Shown here in pieces: positions 51,493-61,677 of a stretch of 64,000 nucleotides of DNA. The notes beneath the pieces were generated by a model. The model worked only from the letters and a program-made list of their open reading frames with translations, did no database searches and was not told the DNA's origin. The stretch spans positions 53,492 through 117,491 of the forward strand of contig JAFKKH010000023.1 in NCBI GenBank assembly GCA_017305665.1. Direction: 5' to 3'. The first letter of the stretch is position 1. Each line of letters starts with the position of its first letter. The position numbers were made by a program, and so were the translations under genes. The DNA comes from Hyphomicrobiales bacterium (lineage in GTDB: Bacteria > Pseudomonadota > Alphaproteobacteria > Rhizobiales > Xanthobacteraceae).

Positions 51493-52851
51493 GTGGCACT
51501 GCGAAAATCCGTCCTGTCACGCATCGTTGCTCTTCATGTCGTAGCGGTCATCGTTGCCGCGGTTCTCCTGCGGTCGGTGCTGCACTGGTCGCTGGCATCG
51601 GACGTCGCGAAACTTCAGTTGAGTACGATGGCGGCTCAGATCGAAATGTTCGCCCGCTGCCTCGACAGACCAGCGACGGGGGGATGGTCCTTGCGCCTTC
51701 CGGAGGGCACGCGCGATCAGTATTCGGACAGCTATGGTCGATATCGATATGCGATCATTGACGATGCAGGCGCAGTGATTTTCTCGTCGCGCCCGGACAA
51801 GCAGCCACTCTTTGCCATCGATCCGAATGCCACCGGAATTGTCCCCCATAAAGCGCGCACCCCCGGCGGAGCCCAGACCATCGCCGGCGCAAGCGAGCGT
51901 AAGGACATCGATGGTCATCCCGTCTGGATACAGGTCTCGGAGGAACTGTCACATCGCGACGTGATCGTCGACGACGTTCTCACCGACTTCCTGCAGCAGG
52001 TTGTATGGATCATCGTCCCCGTTCTGCTCCTCCTGCTTGGTGCCGACATCGTCATTTTCCGCCTAGCGATGCGGCCGCTGCATCGGGCATCGGACCGCGC
52101 CAAGCATATCAGCCCGACGCGCCTTGATGTCCGCCTGCCGACCGACGACATGCCTTCCGAAATCCTGCCTCTCGTGGAAGCTGTGAACCGAGCCTTCGAT
52201 CGAATCGAGAAGGGTTTCCGCAGCCAGCGCGAGTTTGCCGCCGATGCGGCGCATGAATTACGCACGCCGCTCGCCATCTTGCGGACGAGAATCGAAACCC
52301 TCCCGCATAGCGAGGCAAGCCATGCCCTAGAGCGCGACGTCGAGAACATGAGCCGTGTCGTCAGTCAGTTGCTTGATATGACGGAACTGGAGACGGTGAT
52401 GGTCGATCCAGACGCCGTTGCAGACCTTCACGAGGTTTGCGTCGAGGTTGCGGAGTTCATCGCCCCGCTGGCGTTGAGGCGAGGAAAGGGTATCGAGTTG
52501 ATCGGCGCCGACGAGCCCGTTCTCATCAAAGGAAACGCCGAGATGATCCGGCGCGCGACGCGAAACCTTGTCGAAAACGCTCTTCATCACACCCCCGAAG
52601 GCACGGCCATCGAAATCATTGTCGACCCTGATAAATCTATCAGTGTGGTCGACAATGGCCTTGGCGTACCTTTGGCGGACCGCAAATCAGTTTTTCAGCG
52701 ATTCTGGCGACAATCCCAGGGCTCTGCCGGAGGCGCAGGCCTGGGGTTATCGATCGTCGAAAAAATTGTGAGTGCTCATCACGGGAACATCGCGATCGAG
52801 GACGCTCCCGGCCGCGGAGCCAAATTCACAATGCGCTTTCCGGATAGCTGA
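51493..52851 (+). CDS. Sensor histidine kinase (QseC/TctE-like)
   Basis: 452 residues: membrane segment about 8-30, periplasmic sensor to about 160, second membrane segment (VVWIIVPVLLLLLGADIVIF), HAMP-like linker, H-box FAADAAHELRTPLAIL (phospho-His), N-box RRATRNLVENALHHT, G1 VVDNGLGVP and G2 GGAGLGLSIVEKIV. GTG at 51493 directly follows the repeat element, whose last bases GGGGACACTAG may serve as ribosome site. Partner of the preceding regulator. Confidence 0.92.
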   Translation: MALRKSVLSRIVALHVVAVIVAAVLLRSVLHWSLASDVAKLQLSTMAAQIEMFARCLDRPATGGWSLRLPEGTRDQYSDSYGRYRYAIIDDAGAVIFSSRPDKQPLFAIDPNATGIVPHKARTPGGAQTIAGASERKDIDGHPVWIQVSEELSHRDVIVDDVLTDFLQQVVWIIVPVLLLLLGADIVIFRLAMRPLHRASDRAKHISPTRLDVRLPTDDMPSEILPLVEAVNRAFDRIEKGFRSQREFAADAAHELRTPLAILRTRIETLPHSEASHALERDVENMSRVVSQLLDMTELETVMVDPDAVADLHEVCVEVAEFIAPLALRRGKGIELIGADEPVLIKGNAEMIRRATRNLVENALHHTPEGTAIEIIVDPDKSISVVDNGLGVPLADRKSVFQRFWRQSQGSAGGAGLGLSIVEKIVSAHHGNIAIEDAPGRGAKFTMRFPDS

Positions 52852-53018
52852 CGGCGATGGCGTCTCCGCCGTCGGCCACAACGTCCGACGCATCCTCGAT
52901 TGCCTTAATCGCTCCGATCGCCCGGAAGACCGCGCCGAAACTCCACCGATCATGGATCGCATCAATGAGTGGCGTGACAAATAGCTCAACGGTTAATGCG
53001 ACGAGCTGCGCGGAGCGG

Positions 53019-53465
53019 TCAATACACGACCAACACCGGTACGCTCCCGTCCGCGAGAACCTCCGAAGTTTGACTTCCCAAGATTAGCTTCCTGAGGCCA
53101 CGACGCCCATGAGAGCCCATGACGATGAGGTCACAGCCTTTGGACTTTGCTGTTTCGATGATCTTGGTGGCTGGGTGCGCGTTCGGAACATGCAGGAATT
53201 CTGCAAGCATTCCGCCTGTCATCGATCGAGCTTCATCGAGCACTTTGTTGGCACGTTCGTTGCTAGCCGCTTCAAAGTGATCAAGCTCTGCCTTCGAGGG
53301 AATCCATCCCGCGCCGATTCCGGCCGCATATTCCGCGAAAATCGGTTCCGTTACGGTCATGACTGTCACCTTGGCCTTCAAGGCCTTCGCCAAGGCAATC
53401 CCATGCTTAAGACCGTTTCTCGCGATATCCGATCCGTCCGTGCTCAAGAGAATATTCGCATACAT
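53019..53465 (-). CDS. Universal stress protein (UspA family)
   Basis: 148 residues. YANILLSTDGSDIARNGLKHGIALAKALKAKVTVM begins the fold and IVMGSHGRRGLRKLILGSQTSEVL carries the ATP-binding G-x2-G-x9-G(S/T) motif. Met at 53465 matches the family start. Monocistronic; stress-induced role expected. Confidence 0.92.
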   Translation of the reverse strand: MYANILLSTDGSDIARNGLKHGIALAKALKAKVTVMTVTEPIFAEYAAGIGAGWIPSKAELDHFEAASNERANKVLDEARSMTGGMLAEFLHVPNAHPATKIIETAKSKGCDLIVMGSHGRRGLRKLILGSQTSEVLADGSVPVLVVY

Positions 53466-54070
53466 TTGGTCGCTCCCGTGCTCACCAATGCGTCCCGTGC
53501 CCAAGTACAATCGAGCCGCTCTGAAGTACCGAAGTTGCTGTTGCTCGGACGGCAGTGTGCAAAAGGCCGTCAGAAACCTGGATTAGTGATGACCTGATTG
53601 AAGTGAGATTATGATGTTGGGCCAACTCGTCGTCCAGGCATGAACGAGAGATGAATAATTAATCCAGCTTTAAACTTGAAACGTATCCTTCGGCGACTGG
53701 CCGGCAAGGTCGTCAAGTAAAAGAGATTCCGACTTATCATTGGAATGTAAGCTGGTTCGACTTCCGCCCCACATCCAGTCGCGACTGTGAGATGTCTTGC
53801 CAGCAGTCTCATTGATCGGGATGACGACGAAGCTCGCTTTGCCGCTACGCAATATATCGGTAGGCCAAAGAGCCAAAGAATTGTGTATCCAGCAAAGCGC
53901 GCTGCTGGATCGAGCCGATCCGCATAGAAAGTTTGCTGATCAACCAGGTGCGCTGACCTTGGCGGATCCCATGCCATTCAATTCAATCAACTGCGCGTGA
54001 TGCAACCAGATCTCCGATATCCGGTTGAGGTCTTCGTCGAAGGCAACCCACCCCTTGCGAGGAGGATGCA
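53466..54070. other. 605-base gap without a convincing gene
   Basis: Overlapping short frames exist on both strands (for example minus 53609-53977) but their composition is not protein-like and none has a ribosome site. The region is lower in GC than its surroundings, in keeping with decayed or regulatory DNA. Confidence 0.5.
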
Positions 54071-54544
54071 ATGCGCAAAATTTGTCTGACATTGGCCGCT
54101 ACGCTCGCGGTTGTAAGTGCAGCGATAGGTACGCGGGCCTATGCGGCCGTGATGGACCCTCACTCCATCCGCGCCGCGGCGGATACACTTGCTGCCGTAG
54201 AGACCGTTCAGTTCGTTTGGAGGGGAAGACGTTATTGCTGGTACGACGCTGGCTGGCGTGGACCTGGGTGGTATTGGTGCGGCTATCGGCTGCGCCGCGG
54301 CTTCGGCTGGGGTGGCCCGGTAGGCTGGCACGGTTGGCGTAGGCCGGTTCATCGTCCCGGCATCCGAAGGCCTGGCGTCGGTCGTCCCGGCATCCACCGA
54401 CCCGGCGGTAGTCGCCCAGGTATGAACAGACCGGGCAGCGGCCGCCCCGGCGCCAGCAGGCCCGGCGGCAACCGGCCAAGCATGAACAGGCCGGGTGGCG
54501 GTCGCCCGAGTATGAACAGGCCAGGCAGAAATCGCTCGCGCTAA
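54071..54544 (+). CDS. Secreted Arg/Pro/Gly repeat protein
   Basis: 157 residues. Signal peptide MRKICLTLAATLAVVSAAIGTRAYA; a middle segment rich in Trp/Tyr/Cys (RRYCWYDAGWRGPGWYWCGY) of a kind common in small exported Bradyrhizobium proteins; then from about residue 92 about 14 short units of RPG(I/V/G/S/M)xRPG type to the end. The tail is basic and presumably disordered. AGGAGGATGCA gives a strong ribosome site. Function unknown; surface or cell-wall association is a guess. Confidence 0.75.
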   Translation: MRKICLTLAATLAVVSAAIGTRAYAAVMDPHSIRAAADTLAAVETVQFVWRGRRYCWYDAGWRGPGWYWCGYRLRRGFGWGGPVGWHGWRRPVHRPGIRRPGVGRPGIHRPGGSRPGMNRPGSGRPGASRPGGNRPSMNRPGGGRPSMNRPGRNRSR

Positions 54545-54696
54545 TGGATCAAAGTGACATCTTGATCAGCGAGGTGGCCAGTCCAGACGCTTTCGCGCCT
54601 TCCGAAACCCTGATGCCGGGTGACGGAGGGCGGCGTCTGCGTCGAAAGAATGTTGGCCTGCAAAGATCGAAAGATGGGAGCGATGAAGCTGATTGA

Positions 54697-54891
54697 TTAA
54701 GCGGCTTCTCGTTCCGCTGCCTTAACGGCAATGCAACTCAATTCCTCTTGGCGGTGAATGCCCTGCGCGGCCGCTCGCAGAATCTGCTCTGCCATGAAGG
54801 CCTTCATGGAAGAGTCCGACTGGGTTCGAACTATAGCATCATCAAGGGCTGCACGTAGCGTTTGGGTCAGTTCCGGTGAGAATCGCGACAT
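54697..54891 (-). CDS. Small helical protein, unknown
   Basis: 64 residues (MSRFSPELTQTLRAALDDAIVR...). The start at 54891 is fixed by GGAGGAGCGGG just upstream; a Met at 54906 lies before that site. Helical with a repeated Ala-rich pattern; resembles small rhizobial proteins of unknown role. Confidence 0.65.
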   Translation of the reverse strand: MSRFSPELTQTLRAALDDAIVRTQSDSSMKAFMAEQILRAAAQGIHRQEELSCIAVKAAEREAA

Positions 54892-55390
54892 CCCGCTCCT
54901 CCACATTTGCCGTTGGAGGTTCTAGAGGTTCTTCGTGTCACGACGGTTGCAGAAACCCGGCAACGATAGGGCCGACAGTTAACTTTCCTTCACATTGATT
55001 AGCGATGAAGGCAGCAGGCTATGTGCAACGGCTGCCCGCCTCATCCATCCCTCTTCGTTCTAGCCCGATCGGGGATTGATGGCGGCGACCGCCATCCGCG
55101 CCTCGTGCTCTCCCTGGTTGGTCCTATTCCTCGAATGAAACAAGATAGAGAAATTAATTGTCAACGAAACTTGCCAGCGCGAGTCTGGCTAGACGTCGCA
55201 CGATAACCTCCATCAGATTTCGGAAAGTTTCGACCGCTCAAAATTTGCACGAGGGCGTATCTTATTCCTCTACGTCACGCCGTCGATACCGAGTGGGACG
55301 CTCGGCATCGCCTCGACGATTTACCTTACCTGCGCTACCATTGGGTACGGTCCGAAGCTTGACGAACAGCACCAATGCGCGAGGCCGCGA
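54892..55390. other. Intergenic gap of about 500 bases
   Basis: No frame with coding character seen. It contains the promoter of the small minus-strand gene and presumably that of the AI-2E-type transporter. Confidence 0.45.
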
Positions 55391-56485
55391 GTGGATACTG
55401 CAAAAGCCCGCACTGAGCCTGACGCCGACGTCTCCGGCATTGATCACGGGGCGCCGATTCGCGTGCAGTGGCGACTGAGCGGCCTCCAAACCGGGCTCGG
55501 GCTGCTGGCCGCAACCACCGGTCTTTTCCTGATCTGGCAGATGTCCTCCAGTCTTTTGCTCATCTTCGCCGGCGTTCTGTTCGCAGCCTTTCTCGATGGC
55601 TGCGCGCGGGCGCTTCGGCCCGTCATTCCCGCAGGACATACTTGGCGGCTCGCGCTGATCGTTCTCATTTTGACGAGCCTGCTTGTGCTGAGCTTGGTCT
55701 GGGGCGCAGCCAAGCTGCCCGAGCAAACACGGCTGCTATATCAAGTCATGAATGCGCAGCTCGACGTTCTGCAGCAACACCTGCAATCGGTTGGTGTCGA
55801 CCTGTTTGGGCCGGAAGGCGGCCGTGATTTTTCGCAATGGCTGCCTGACCGCGGCGAGTTGTTCGGTCACGCGCAGACCGCGGTTGGAACAACAACTGGC
55901 TTTCTCGCCAGCACTCTCATCATCCTGTTTCTCGGCATACTTTTTGCTTTTAATCCGGCAACGTATCGCGATGGCTTCATCACCTTCGTCAAGATCCCCT
56001 ATCGCGCTCGCGTCCGGGAGGTAATGGACGAGATGGGTAGTGTCCTGCGCTACTGGCTCATTGGGCAAGTCTTCCGCATTGTGCTCATGACGCTTGTCGT
56101 CTGGCCCATGCTTTATCTCCTCGGCGTGCCCGGCGCCTTCCTGCTCGGCCTGCAGGCCGGGCTCTCGAACTTCGTCCCGTACCTTGGTCCCATTGTTGCA
56201 GCGTTCCCCATCGCGCTGGTCGCCATGCCGCTCGGTGTATCAAAGGTAGTGTGGGCGGTCGGGCTTTATACGATCATTCAGTCCATCGAAGGCTATATCA
56301 TCGGTCCGTTGATCCAACGCCACGCGGTCGACGTGCCGCCGGCCTGGACACTGGTGGCCATCGTCCTGTTCGGTTCGCTGTTCGGCGTTATGGGCATAGC
56401 TCTGGCGATGCCGCTGCTGGCCCTCGGCCGCATTGCGGTTCTGCGGCTCTACGTGGAAGATTGTCTCGGCGACAAACTCGATTGA
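55391..56485 (+). CDS. AI-2E-type (PerM-like) membrane transporter family protein
   Basis: 364 residues with about 8 membrane segments. LLLIFAGVLFAAFLDG, GILFAFNPATYRDGFI and the C-terminal GLQAGLSNFVPYLGPIVAAFPIALVAM ... SIEGYIIGPLIQRHAVDVPPAWTLVAIVLFG are the family's signatures (PF01594). GTG start at 55391. Members export small molecules or act as Na/H antiporters; substrate here unknown. Confidence 0.9.
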   Translation: MDTAKARTEPDADVSGIDHGAPIRVQWRLSGLQTGLGLLAATTGLFLIWQMSSSLLLIFAGVLFAAFLDGCARALRPVIPAGHTWRLALIVLILTSLLVLSLVWGAAKLPEQTRLLYQVMNAQLDVLQQHLQSVGVDLFGPEGGRDFSQWLPDRGELFGHAQTAVGTTTGFLASTLIILFLGILFAFNPATYRDGFITFVKIPYRARVREVMDEMGSVLRYWLIGQVFRIVLMTLVVWPMLYLLGVPGAFLLGLQAGLSNFVPYLGPIVAAFPIALVAMPLGVSKVVWAVGLYTIIQSIEGYIIGPLIQRHAVDVPPAWTLVAIVLFGSLFGVMGIALAMPLLALGRIAVLRLYVEDCLGDKLD

Positions 56486-56493
56486 ACCCGTCG

Positions 56494-58284
56494 TCACGCA
56501 GTCGCTCTCTTCACACCGGCAATCTCTACCTTTTCCGGCGCGAGCAAACAAAGTTTGCCATCCAGACCACTTGCGAGGGTGTGGATATGAAAATGCCTGG
56601 TTTGCTCATCGGTCGCATTCATCACCGGCGACGGCGCGGAGATGATCCTCATCGCACCGCAAACGCCGACCCAATCGATATGGCGATGGCCATGCATGAT
56701 GACGATGCGGCTTGCGAACGGCTTCAGCTTCCGGACAAACCAGCTTCCGTTGACGAGCGCCGTCCCCACCCGCTCTGAGAACTTAACGCCCGGCATCGGG
56801 TACTCCATCAGGTGATGATGCAACGCTATGATCCATCGTGCCTTGGGATACGTCCTCATGACCGCAACGAGACGTCGCGACTGCTCCACAGACATGAGAC
56901 CCAATGCGTTAGTAAACGAGAAATGCGTCTGCGCATTCGAATTGAGGATGATCATCCCCAATCCGTCCTCTCCGTCCGGCGGTAGCAGCATTGGAAACTG
57001 ATTGTCGAAAACATCTCTCAACCTCAACGCACGCAGTACGCCGCCACTCTGCGCGAATGCCGCCATATCAGACCGGTGCGCGCTCAGATTTTCGGCGAAC
57101 GTGCGCGCGGCCTGCGCAGGCTCATCACCGACAACATGCACCCGTGCGCCCTGTACTGCCATCATGGCCGACAACGTCCGCATCTGGCGAAAACATTTGC
57201 CCGGACTGAATGGCAGATCGAGCCGCGCGGGGTTGGCCCGGTCGACGATGTTCAAGTCATGATTGCCTGGCAGAAGAACCATTCGCGCAAGAAGCGTGGG
57301 ATGCTTCGCTACAGCATCAAGGAATTCAGCCCATTCCGTTGACAGCCCGGCATCGGTCATATCGCCCGAGATAAGAACGACATCCAGTGGATTGCCGACA
57401 TGAATAGCTGCGAGACGAGCCAGCAGTCGCTCCAGACGATCGTTGCCGCGTGGGCCGCCGCGCCCACTCTCCATGCGGAAACCATAGCGTTCCCCGACTA
57501 CATGAATGTCCGACAGGTGCGCCACGCGCCAGGTTCGGCTCCCCACAGGCGCGATATCGAATTCGTCGAGATCGAGAAGCTGATCCATGCTCGCGTCCGC
57601 AAAGCCCCACAAGAGGGCAGCGACGGCGAGATAAAGCGATGTCAGAACCATAGCGTTGGCAATGGTCGGAACGAGCAGTCGATGCGGCGATATCAGATCG
57701 CTGATACTCCCAAGCCAACGCGAGTTGGGCCACACTACGGCAGCAATCAGCACTGCAGCGATGCAAACGACTATTCCCGCGACAGCAGAACTTGCTGCTC
57801 GCAACCGCGCGTGCTGCATGGTCGAGTGTTTTGCGCCGAACCGCCGCTCCATGAGATGGCGGATTGCTTCTCGACAAAACACATAACTCGGCTGGACTGC
57901 CAGCGCATTCAGCGACCAGAAATTCGCTTCTGCCATTCGAAAGAGCGGTCGCCAACCGATCCAGCCTAGAGCCAGCACGATGATCACGCCAACTGCGGCG
58001 CCTATCGAAGTCAGGTATCGCATCTGCGCCGTCGCTGTCGTGGCCCAGCCGGTGGCCACCAGAGGGGCAAGGCCGAGCAGCATCGCAGGCAACGTCAGCG
58101 ACACCGTCCAGGCCAGTAGCAGCTTCGGCAGGCTGATCTCGACCAACAGCCCGCCTGCGATAGCAAACAGGGAGCGCTGCTTGGTGGCGGCGATGTCGTT
58201 CTCGGCATCGCCTTCGCGTGGATCGACTAGCAGGACCTCGCGCTCCCCAGCATCCGTCTTCGCTGTGGCGTCGTGCTGCATCAT
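56494..58284 (-). CDS. Membrane-anchored metallophosphoesterase
   Basis: 596 residues. Four or five membrane segments lie in the first about 250 residues. The calcineurin-like catalytic domain follows with all motifs: VAHLSDIHV (D-x-H), VLISGDMTDAG (GD), LLPGNHDLN (GNHD), WIIALHHHLM and IVMHGHRHIDWVG (GHxH). It hydrolyses a phosphoester using two metals, probably on the cytoplasmic side. The Met at 58284 avoids overlap with the next gene; an upstream in-frame start at 58524 would overlap it. Confidence 0.85.
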   Translation of the reverse strand: MMQHDATAKTDAGEREVLLVDPREGDAENDIAATKQRSLFAIAGGLLVEISLPKLLLAWTVSLTLPAMLLGLAPLVATGWATTATAQMRYLTSIGAAVGVIIVLALGWIGWRPLFRMAEANFWSLNALAVQPSYVFCREAIRHLMERRFGAKHSTMQHARLRAASSAVAGIVVCIAAVLIAAVVWPNSRWLGSISDLISPHRLLVPTIANAMVLTSLYLAVAALLWGFADASMDQLLDLDEFDIAPVGSRTWRVAHLSDIHVVGERYGFRMESGRGGPRGNDRLERLLARLAAIHVGNPLDVVLISGDMTDAGLSTEWAEFLDAVAKHPTLLARMVLLPGNHDLNIVDRANPARLDLPFSPGKCFRQMRTLSAMMAVQGARVHVVGDEPAQAARTFAENLSAHRSDMAAFAQSGGVLRALRLRDVFDNQFPMLLPPDGEDGLGMIILNSNAQTHFSFTNALGLMSVEQSRRLVAVMRTYPKARWIIALHHHLMEYPMPGVKFSERVGTALVNGSWFVRKLKPFASRIVIMHGHRHIDWVGVCGAMRIISAPSPVMNATDEQTRHFHIHTLASGLDGKLCLLAPEKVEIAGVKRATA

Positions 58285-58454
58285 CGAGTGGCTTTCATGA
58301 ACTGGACGAACAACCGCGTCAGCGAGCCCTGCTTCTTGCGCCGGGGCAGACGGTTCAGTCCGCACGACGCTGCACCTGAATCTGCAATACCAGTTGCACT
58401 CATCTTTCTTCCCCTCCGTCGCGGTGTTTCCGGCCAGGGCATCGGTTTCGATTG

Positions 58455-60122
58455 TCAGGTTTTCTGGTCGATCGCATCCACCGCATGTTCGCCTCGGCCG
58501 AGCAGATGCGCCGACGTGCGCCACGCATGATGCACGATCCGGTCGAACCGCCGCGCAGCATCGATCCGCGCAAACGCTTCGGCGGTGGTCAATTTTCCGG
58601 GAGCGACAGCGGCAAGAGTTGCGACGCGGTGACCGCGCTGCATGGCGTCGACCTCCTTCGCCGCGCGTTCAATCTCCGCAAGCGAGGCGCCAACCTCGGC
58701 TGAAACGGTCCAGCTGATCGACTCTGCCCGCTCGGTGAGCGCAGATTCCGCCGTAATGGACTCCCCAACTGCTCGCGTCGCCCGCATGGCCTGTTCGTAA
58801 AGCGCGCCGGCACGAGTATCGTGGAAGGCTCCGGATACTCCTCCAGGGAAGCCGGGCTCGCTGAGAATTTCGACGAGCCGCGCGGCGTGATCGAGCGCGT
58901 GCAACGTGCTCGTCATGCGAAACCGTTCCTCCTTTACCTCCGGCAGCTCTTTCAATTCGGACAAGAAATCCCGTGCCTTCGCAAGGGTGGCGGCCGCCTT
59001 TGCAGCGCCTTGCGTTGCGCCATCATCCACTACCGAAAGCGCCGGAGCCGTTGCCTTAAGGATCTCCGCCACGACGCGCCGGGTAACCTCGATCGCAATC
59101 ACTGGATTGACGAGTGCGCTCGGATCGAGCGCCCCCTCGAGCGCTGTCTCCCTAGAGGGCAGGAGGCGCTCGACCACACGGGTAAACCACTGCGTGGCCG
59201 GAAGAAGTACGGCAACCCCTGCGACATTGTAAGCAGTGTGGTACGCGGCAAGGAGCGTCGTTCCGTCGACCGACGCGGTGGACGCCTTCATCAGCGCAAC
59301 AGTAAACAGAAAGGCAACGATCGCAATAAGCGCGGCGATGATCTTGAACAGCACATAGGCAACGGCAAGACGTTTGGCTGTCACGCTGGCACCGATGGCC
59401 GCCAATGCGGAGCTCGTCGCTGTTCCAATATTCTGGCCGATGATTAAGGCTGCGCCTTGCTCCAGGCCTACTGCACCGGCGTAGAAGGCTGAGATCGTGA
59501 CGGCGATAGCAGCCGTTGAGGACTGCATGACCGCGGTCATCGTCAGGCCGACGACAATCAGGATCATAAGACCAATCAATCCGTTGGCCCAACCGACACC
59601 GGGCTCACCGATCACCGCCGGTAGGTCAGACGGATGCAGGCTCTCCGCGAGCCCGCCCATGCCTTGCTGGAGGGTCGTGAGGCCGTAAAGCACGAGCGCG
59701 AAGCCTGCGAGCGCGCTTCCCGCCGCTGCGATCCGCCCACCCGCGAGCAGCTTAGCCAGAGCACCGACGAAAATCATCGGCAGCGCGTAGGACGACAACG
59801 AAACGCGTACCCCGAAAAGCGCCACCAGCCAGCCCGTCCCCGTCGTGCCAACATTGGCGCCGAATACGAGGCCGAGTCCTTGCGGAAAAGTCAGAAGTCC
59901 GGCGCTGACGAGACCGATCGTCGTCATGGTCACGGCACTTGACGACTGTACAAGCAACGTGATCAGCGCGCCCCATGAAACTCCTTTGAGTGGTGTGGCT
60001 GCGGCCTTGCCGAGTATCGTGCGTAGAGCCGATCCGGCCAGCGCCTTCAGTCCATCGGTCATGACGGCCATGCCGAGCAGGAACAACCCGACGCCACCGA
60101 GAATTGCGATTATTGTCGACAT
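58455..60122 (-). CDS. Na/Pi cotransporter family protein (NptA/YjbB type)
   Basis: 555 residues. Two inverted repeats each carry a QSSS/T motif: ITLLVQSSSAVTMTTIGLVSAGLL and TAVMQSSTAAIAVTISAFYAG. The C-terminal about 200 residues are helical and PhoU-like. Imports or exports phosphate with sodium. Lies before the metallophosphoesterase on the same strand, a possible functional pair in phosphate turnover. Confidence 0.9.
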   Translation of the reverse strand: MSTIIAILGGVGLFLLGMAVMTDGLKALAGSALRTILGKAAATPLKGVSWGALITLLVQSSSAVTMTTIGLVSAGLLTFPQGLGLVFGANVGTTGTGWLVALFGVRVSLSSYALPMIFVGALAKLLAGGRIAAAGSALAGFALVLYGLTTLQQGMGGLAESLHPSDLPAVIGEPGVGWANGLIGLMILIVVGLTMTAVMQSSTAAIAVTISAFYAGAVGLEQGAALIIGQNIGTATSSALAAIGASVTAKRLAVAYVLFKIIAALIAIVAFLFTVALMKASTASVDGTTLLAAYHTAYNVAGVAVLLPATQWFTRVVERLLPSRETALEGALDPSALVNPVIAIEVTRRVVAEILKATAPALSVVDDGATQGAAKAAATLAKARDFLSELKELPEVKEERFRMTSTLHALDHAARLVEILSEPGFPGGVSGAFHDTRAGALYEQAMRATRAVGESITAESALTERAESISWTVSAEVGASLAEIERAAKEVDAMQRGHRVATLAAVAPGKLTTAEAFARIDAARRFDRIVHHAWRTSAHLLGRGEHAVDAIDQKT

Positions 60123-60209
60123 ACACGTCTCGTCGAGACTTCCACCTTAAACTCCTTGCGCCACGCCATGAGATTCCTCCTCTGCTCCGGCGTGACCTAT
60201 CTAGTCGGC

Positions 60210-61673
60210 TCAGAAGGAGCCGAACATTGAACCCACGACCACCACGACAGCCAGCGCAATCATGGCGCCAACGATTCCAACAATGACAATGTCGCGATAG
60301 CTCTCGCGGTGCGTCGAGCCGCAGACCGCAAGCAGCGTCACCACCGCGCCATTGTGTGGCAAGCTGTCGAGGGTACCGGATCCGATCACCGCCACGCGAT
60401 GCAACAGCGCCGGGTCGAGCCCGATCGCCATCGCCCGCTCCAGATAAGTCGAGCCAAGCGCGTCCAGTGCAATCGTCAGCCCGCCCGATGCCGATCCAGT
60501 AAGCGCGGCAAGCGAATTGGTGGCGACCGCCAGCGACACCAGCGGGCCACCGCCGATACTCAGCACGGCATCGCGCACCACGGCAAAAGCAGGCATTGCA
60601 GCCACCACCGCTCCGAAACCGACCAAGCTCGCCACACTCAACGCCGGCAGAACGGCCGCATTGGCACCGGCATCCATGGTTGCGCGGAGTGCGGGCAATC
60701 GTCGGTGGCTCACCACCAGTACCGTGACGATGGCGCAGGTGAGCGCTGTGATCACCGCCCAGACACCGCCCAAATCAGCAAGCGTAACGCCGCCGAAACG
60801 AGGATCCGCGAGATAGCGCGTATCAAGTGCAGGCAGGATGAACAGCGACATCGCGAGATTGACCGCAATCACCACGAGAAGCGGCAGGATAGCGGACGTG
60901 ATGGGCGGTGGCGTATCGGTTTGTTCGCCATGCAGGATTTCCGCCGGATCGAACTCACGTGCGGTGGTGGCTCGCTCTCGCAATTTTTCGTCGGTCGCGA
61001 GCCGATCAGTCGGCATCGGTGCGCCGACGCCAAAGCCTTCGGAGCGCTTCCTCGCTCGCTTCTCTTCGCGATTGAGCCACCATAGGCCGAACCCCACCAT
61101 GATCAGCGAGGCCAGAATACCGAGCCCCGGCGCGGCGAATGGCGTAGTGCCGAAGAACGGCATCGGAATCGCATTCTGGATCGATGGCGTACCCGGCAGC
61201 GCCGACATGGTGAAAGTCGACGTGCCGAGCACGATTGCCGCAGGCATCAGCCGCCGCGGAATATTTGCGCTGCGAAACAGTTCCTGAGCCATCGGCGCAA
61301 GAACGAAGAAAGCCACAAATAGGCTAACTCCCCCATAAGTAACCAACGCACCTGCAAGCACGACCGCCAGCATCGCCCGCTGCGAACCCAGTTGCCGGGT
61401 AATGAAGGTCGCAATGGCGGTCACCGAGCCGCTATCTTCCATTAATTTGCCGAAGATCGCGCCAAGCAGAAACAGAGGAAAGAAGCGGGCAAGAAACTCT
61501 GCAGCACCGCCCATGAACGTTTGGGTCCAGTGCGCAAGAAGAGGTTCGCCGGAGAACAGCGCCGCGATAAGGGCGGCGATTGGCGCGAGCAGCAACACGC
61601 TCCAACCGCGAAACGCCAATAAGATCAAAAGACCGAGCCCGCCAAGTATTCCGGCAAGTCCGATCAAGGTCAT
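60210..61673 (-). CDS. GntP-family/H+ symporter-type permease
   Basis: 487 residues with 12-14 membrane segments; LFSGEPLLAHWTQTFMGGAAEFLARFFPLFLLGAIFGKLMEDSGS and GSGTLDSLPHNGAVVTLLAVCG are typical of the gluconate permease superfamily. Takes up sugar acids or hydroxyacids. Starts 4 bases after the patatin stop, so the two are co-transcribed. Confidence 0.87.
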   Translation of the reverse strand: MTLIGLAGILGGLGLLILLAFRGWSVLLLAPIAALIAALFSGEPLLAHWTQTFMGGAAEFLARFFPLFLLGAIFGKLMEDSGSVTAIATFITRQLGSQRAMLAVVLAGALVTYGGVSLFVAFFVLAPMAQELFRSANIPRRLMPAAIVLGTSTFTMSALPGTPSIQNAIPMPFFGTTPFAAPGLGILASLIMVGFGLWWLNREEKRARKRSEGFGVGAPMPTDRLATDEKLRERATTAREFDPAEILHGEQTDTPPPITSAILPLLVVIAVNLAMSLFILPALDTRYLADPRFGGVTLADLGGVWAVITALTCAIVTVLVVSHRRLPALRATMDAGANAAVLPALSVASLVGFGAVVAAMPAFAVVRDAVLSIGGGPLVSLAVATNSLAALTGSASGGLTIALDALGSTYLERAMAIGLDPALLHRVAVIGSGTLDSLPHNGAVVTLLAVCGSTHRESYRDIVIVGIVGAMIALAVVVVVGSMFGSF

Positions 61674-61677
61674 CGGT

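Noticed and set aside
53609-53977. 122-codon minus-strand frame in a gene-poor gap
   Set aside because: No start signal, mixed composition, and competing frames on both strands; not supportable.
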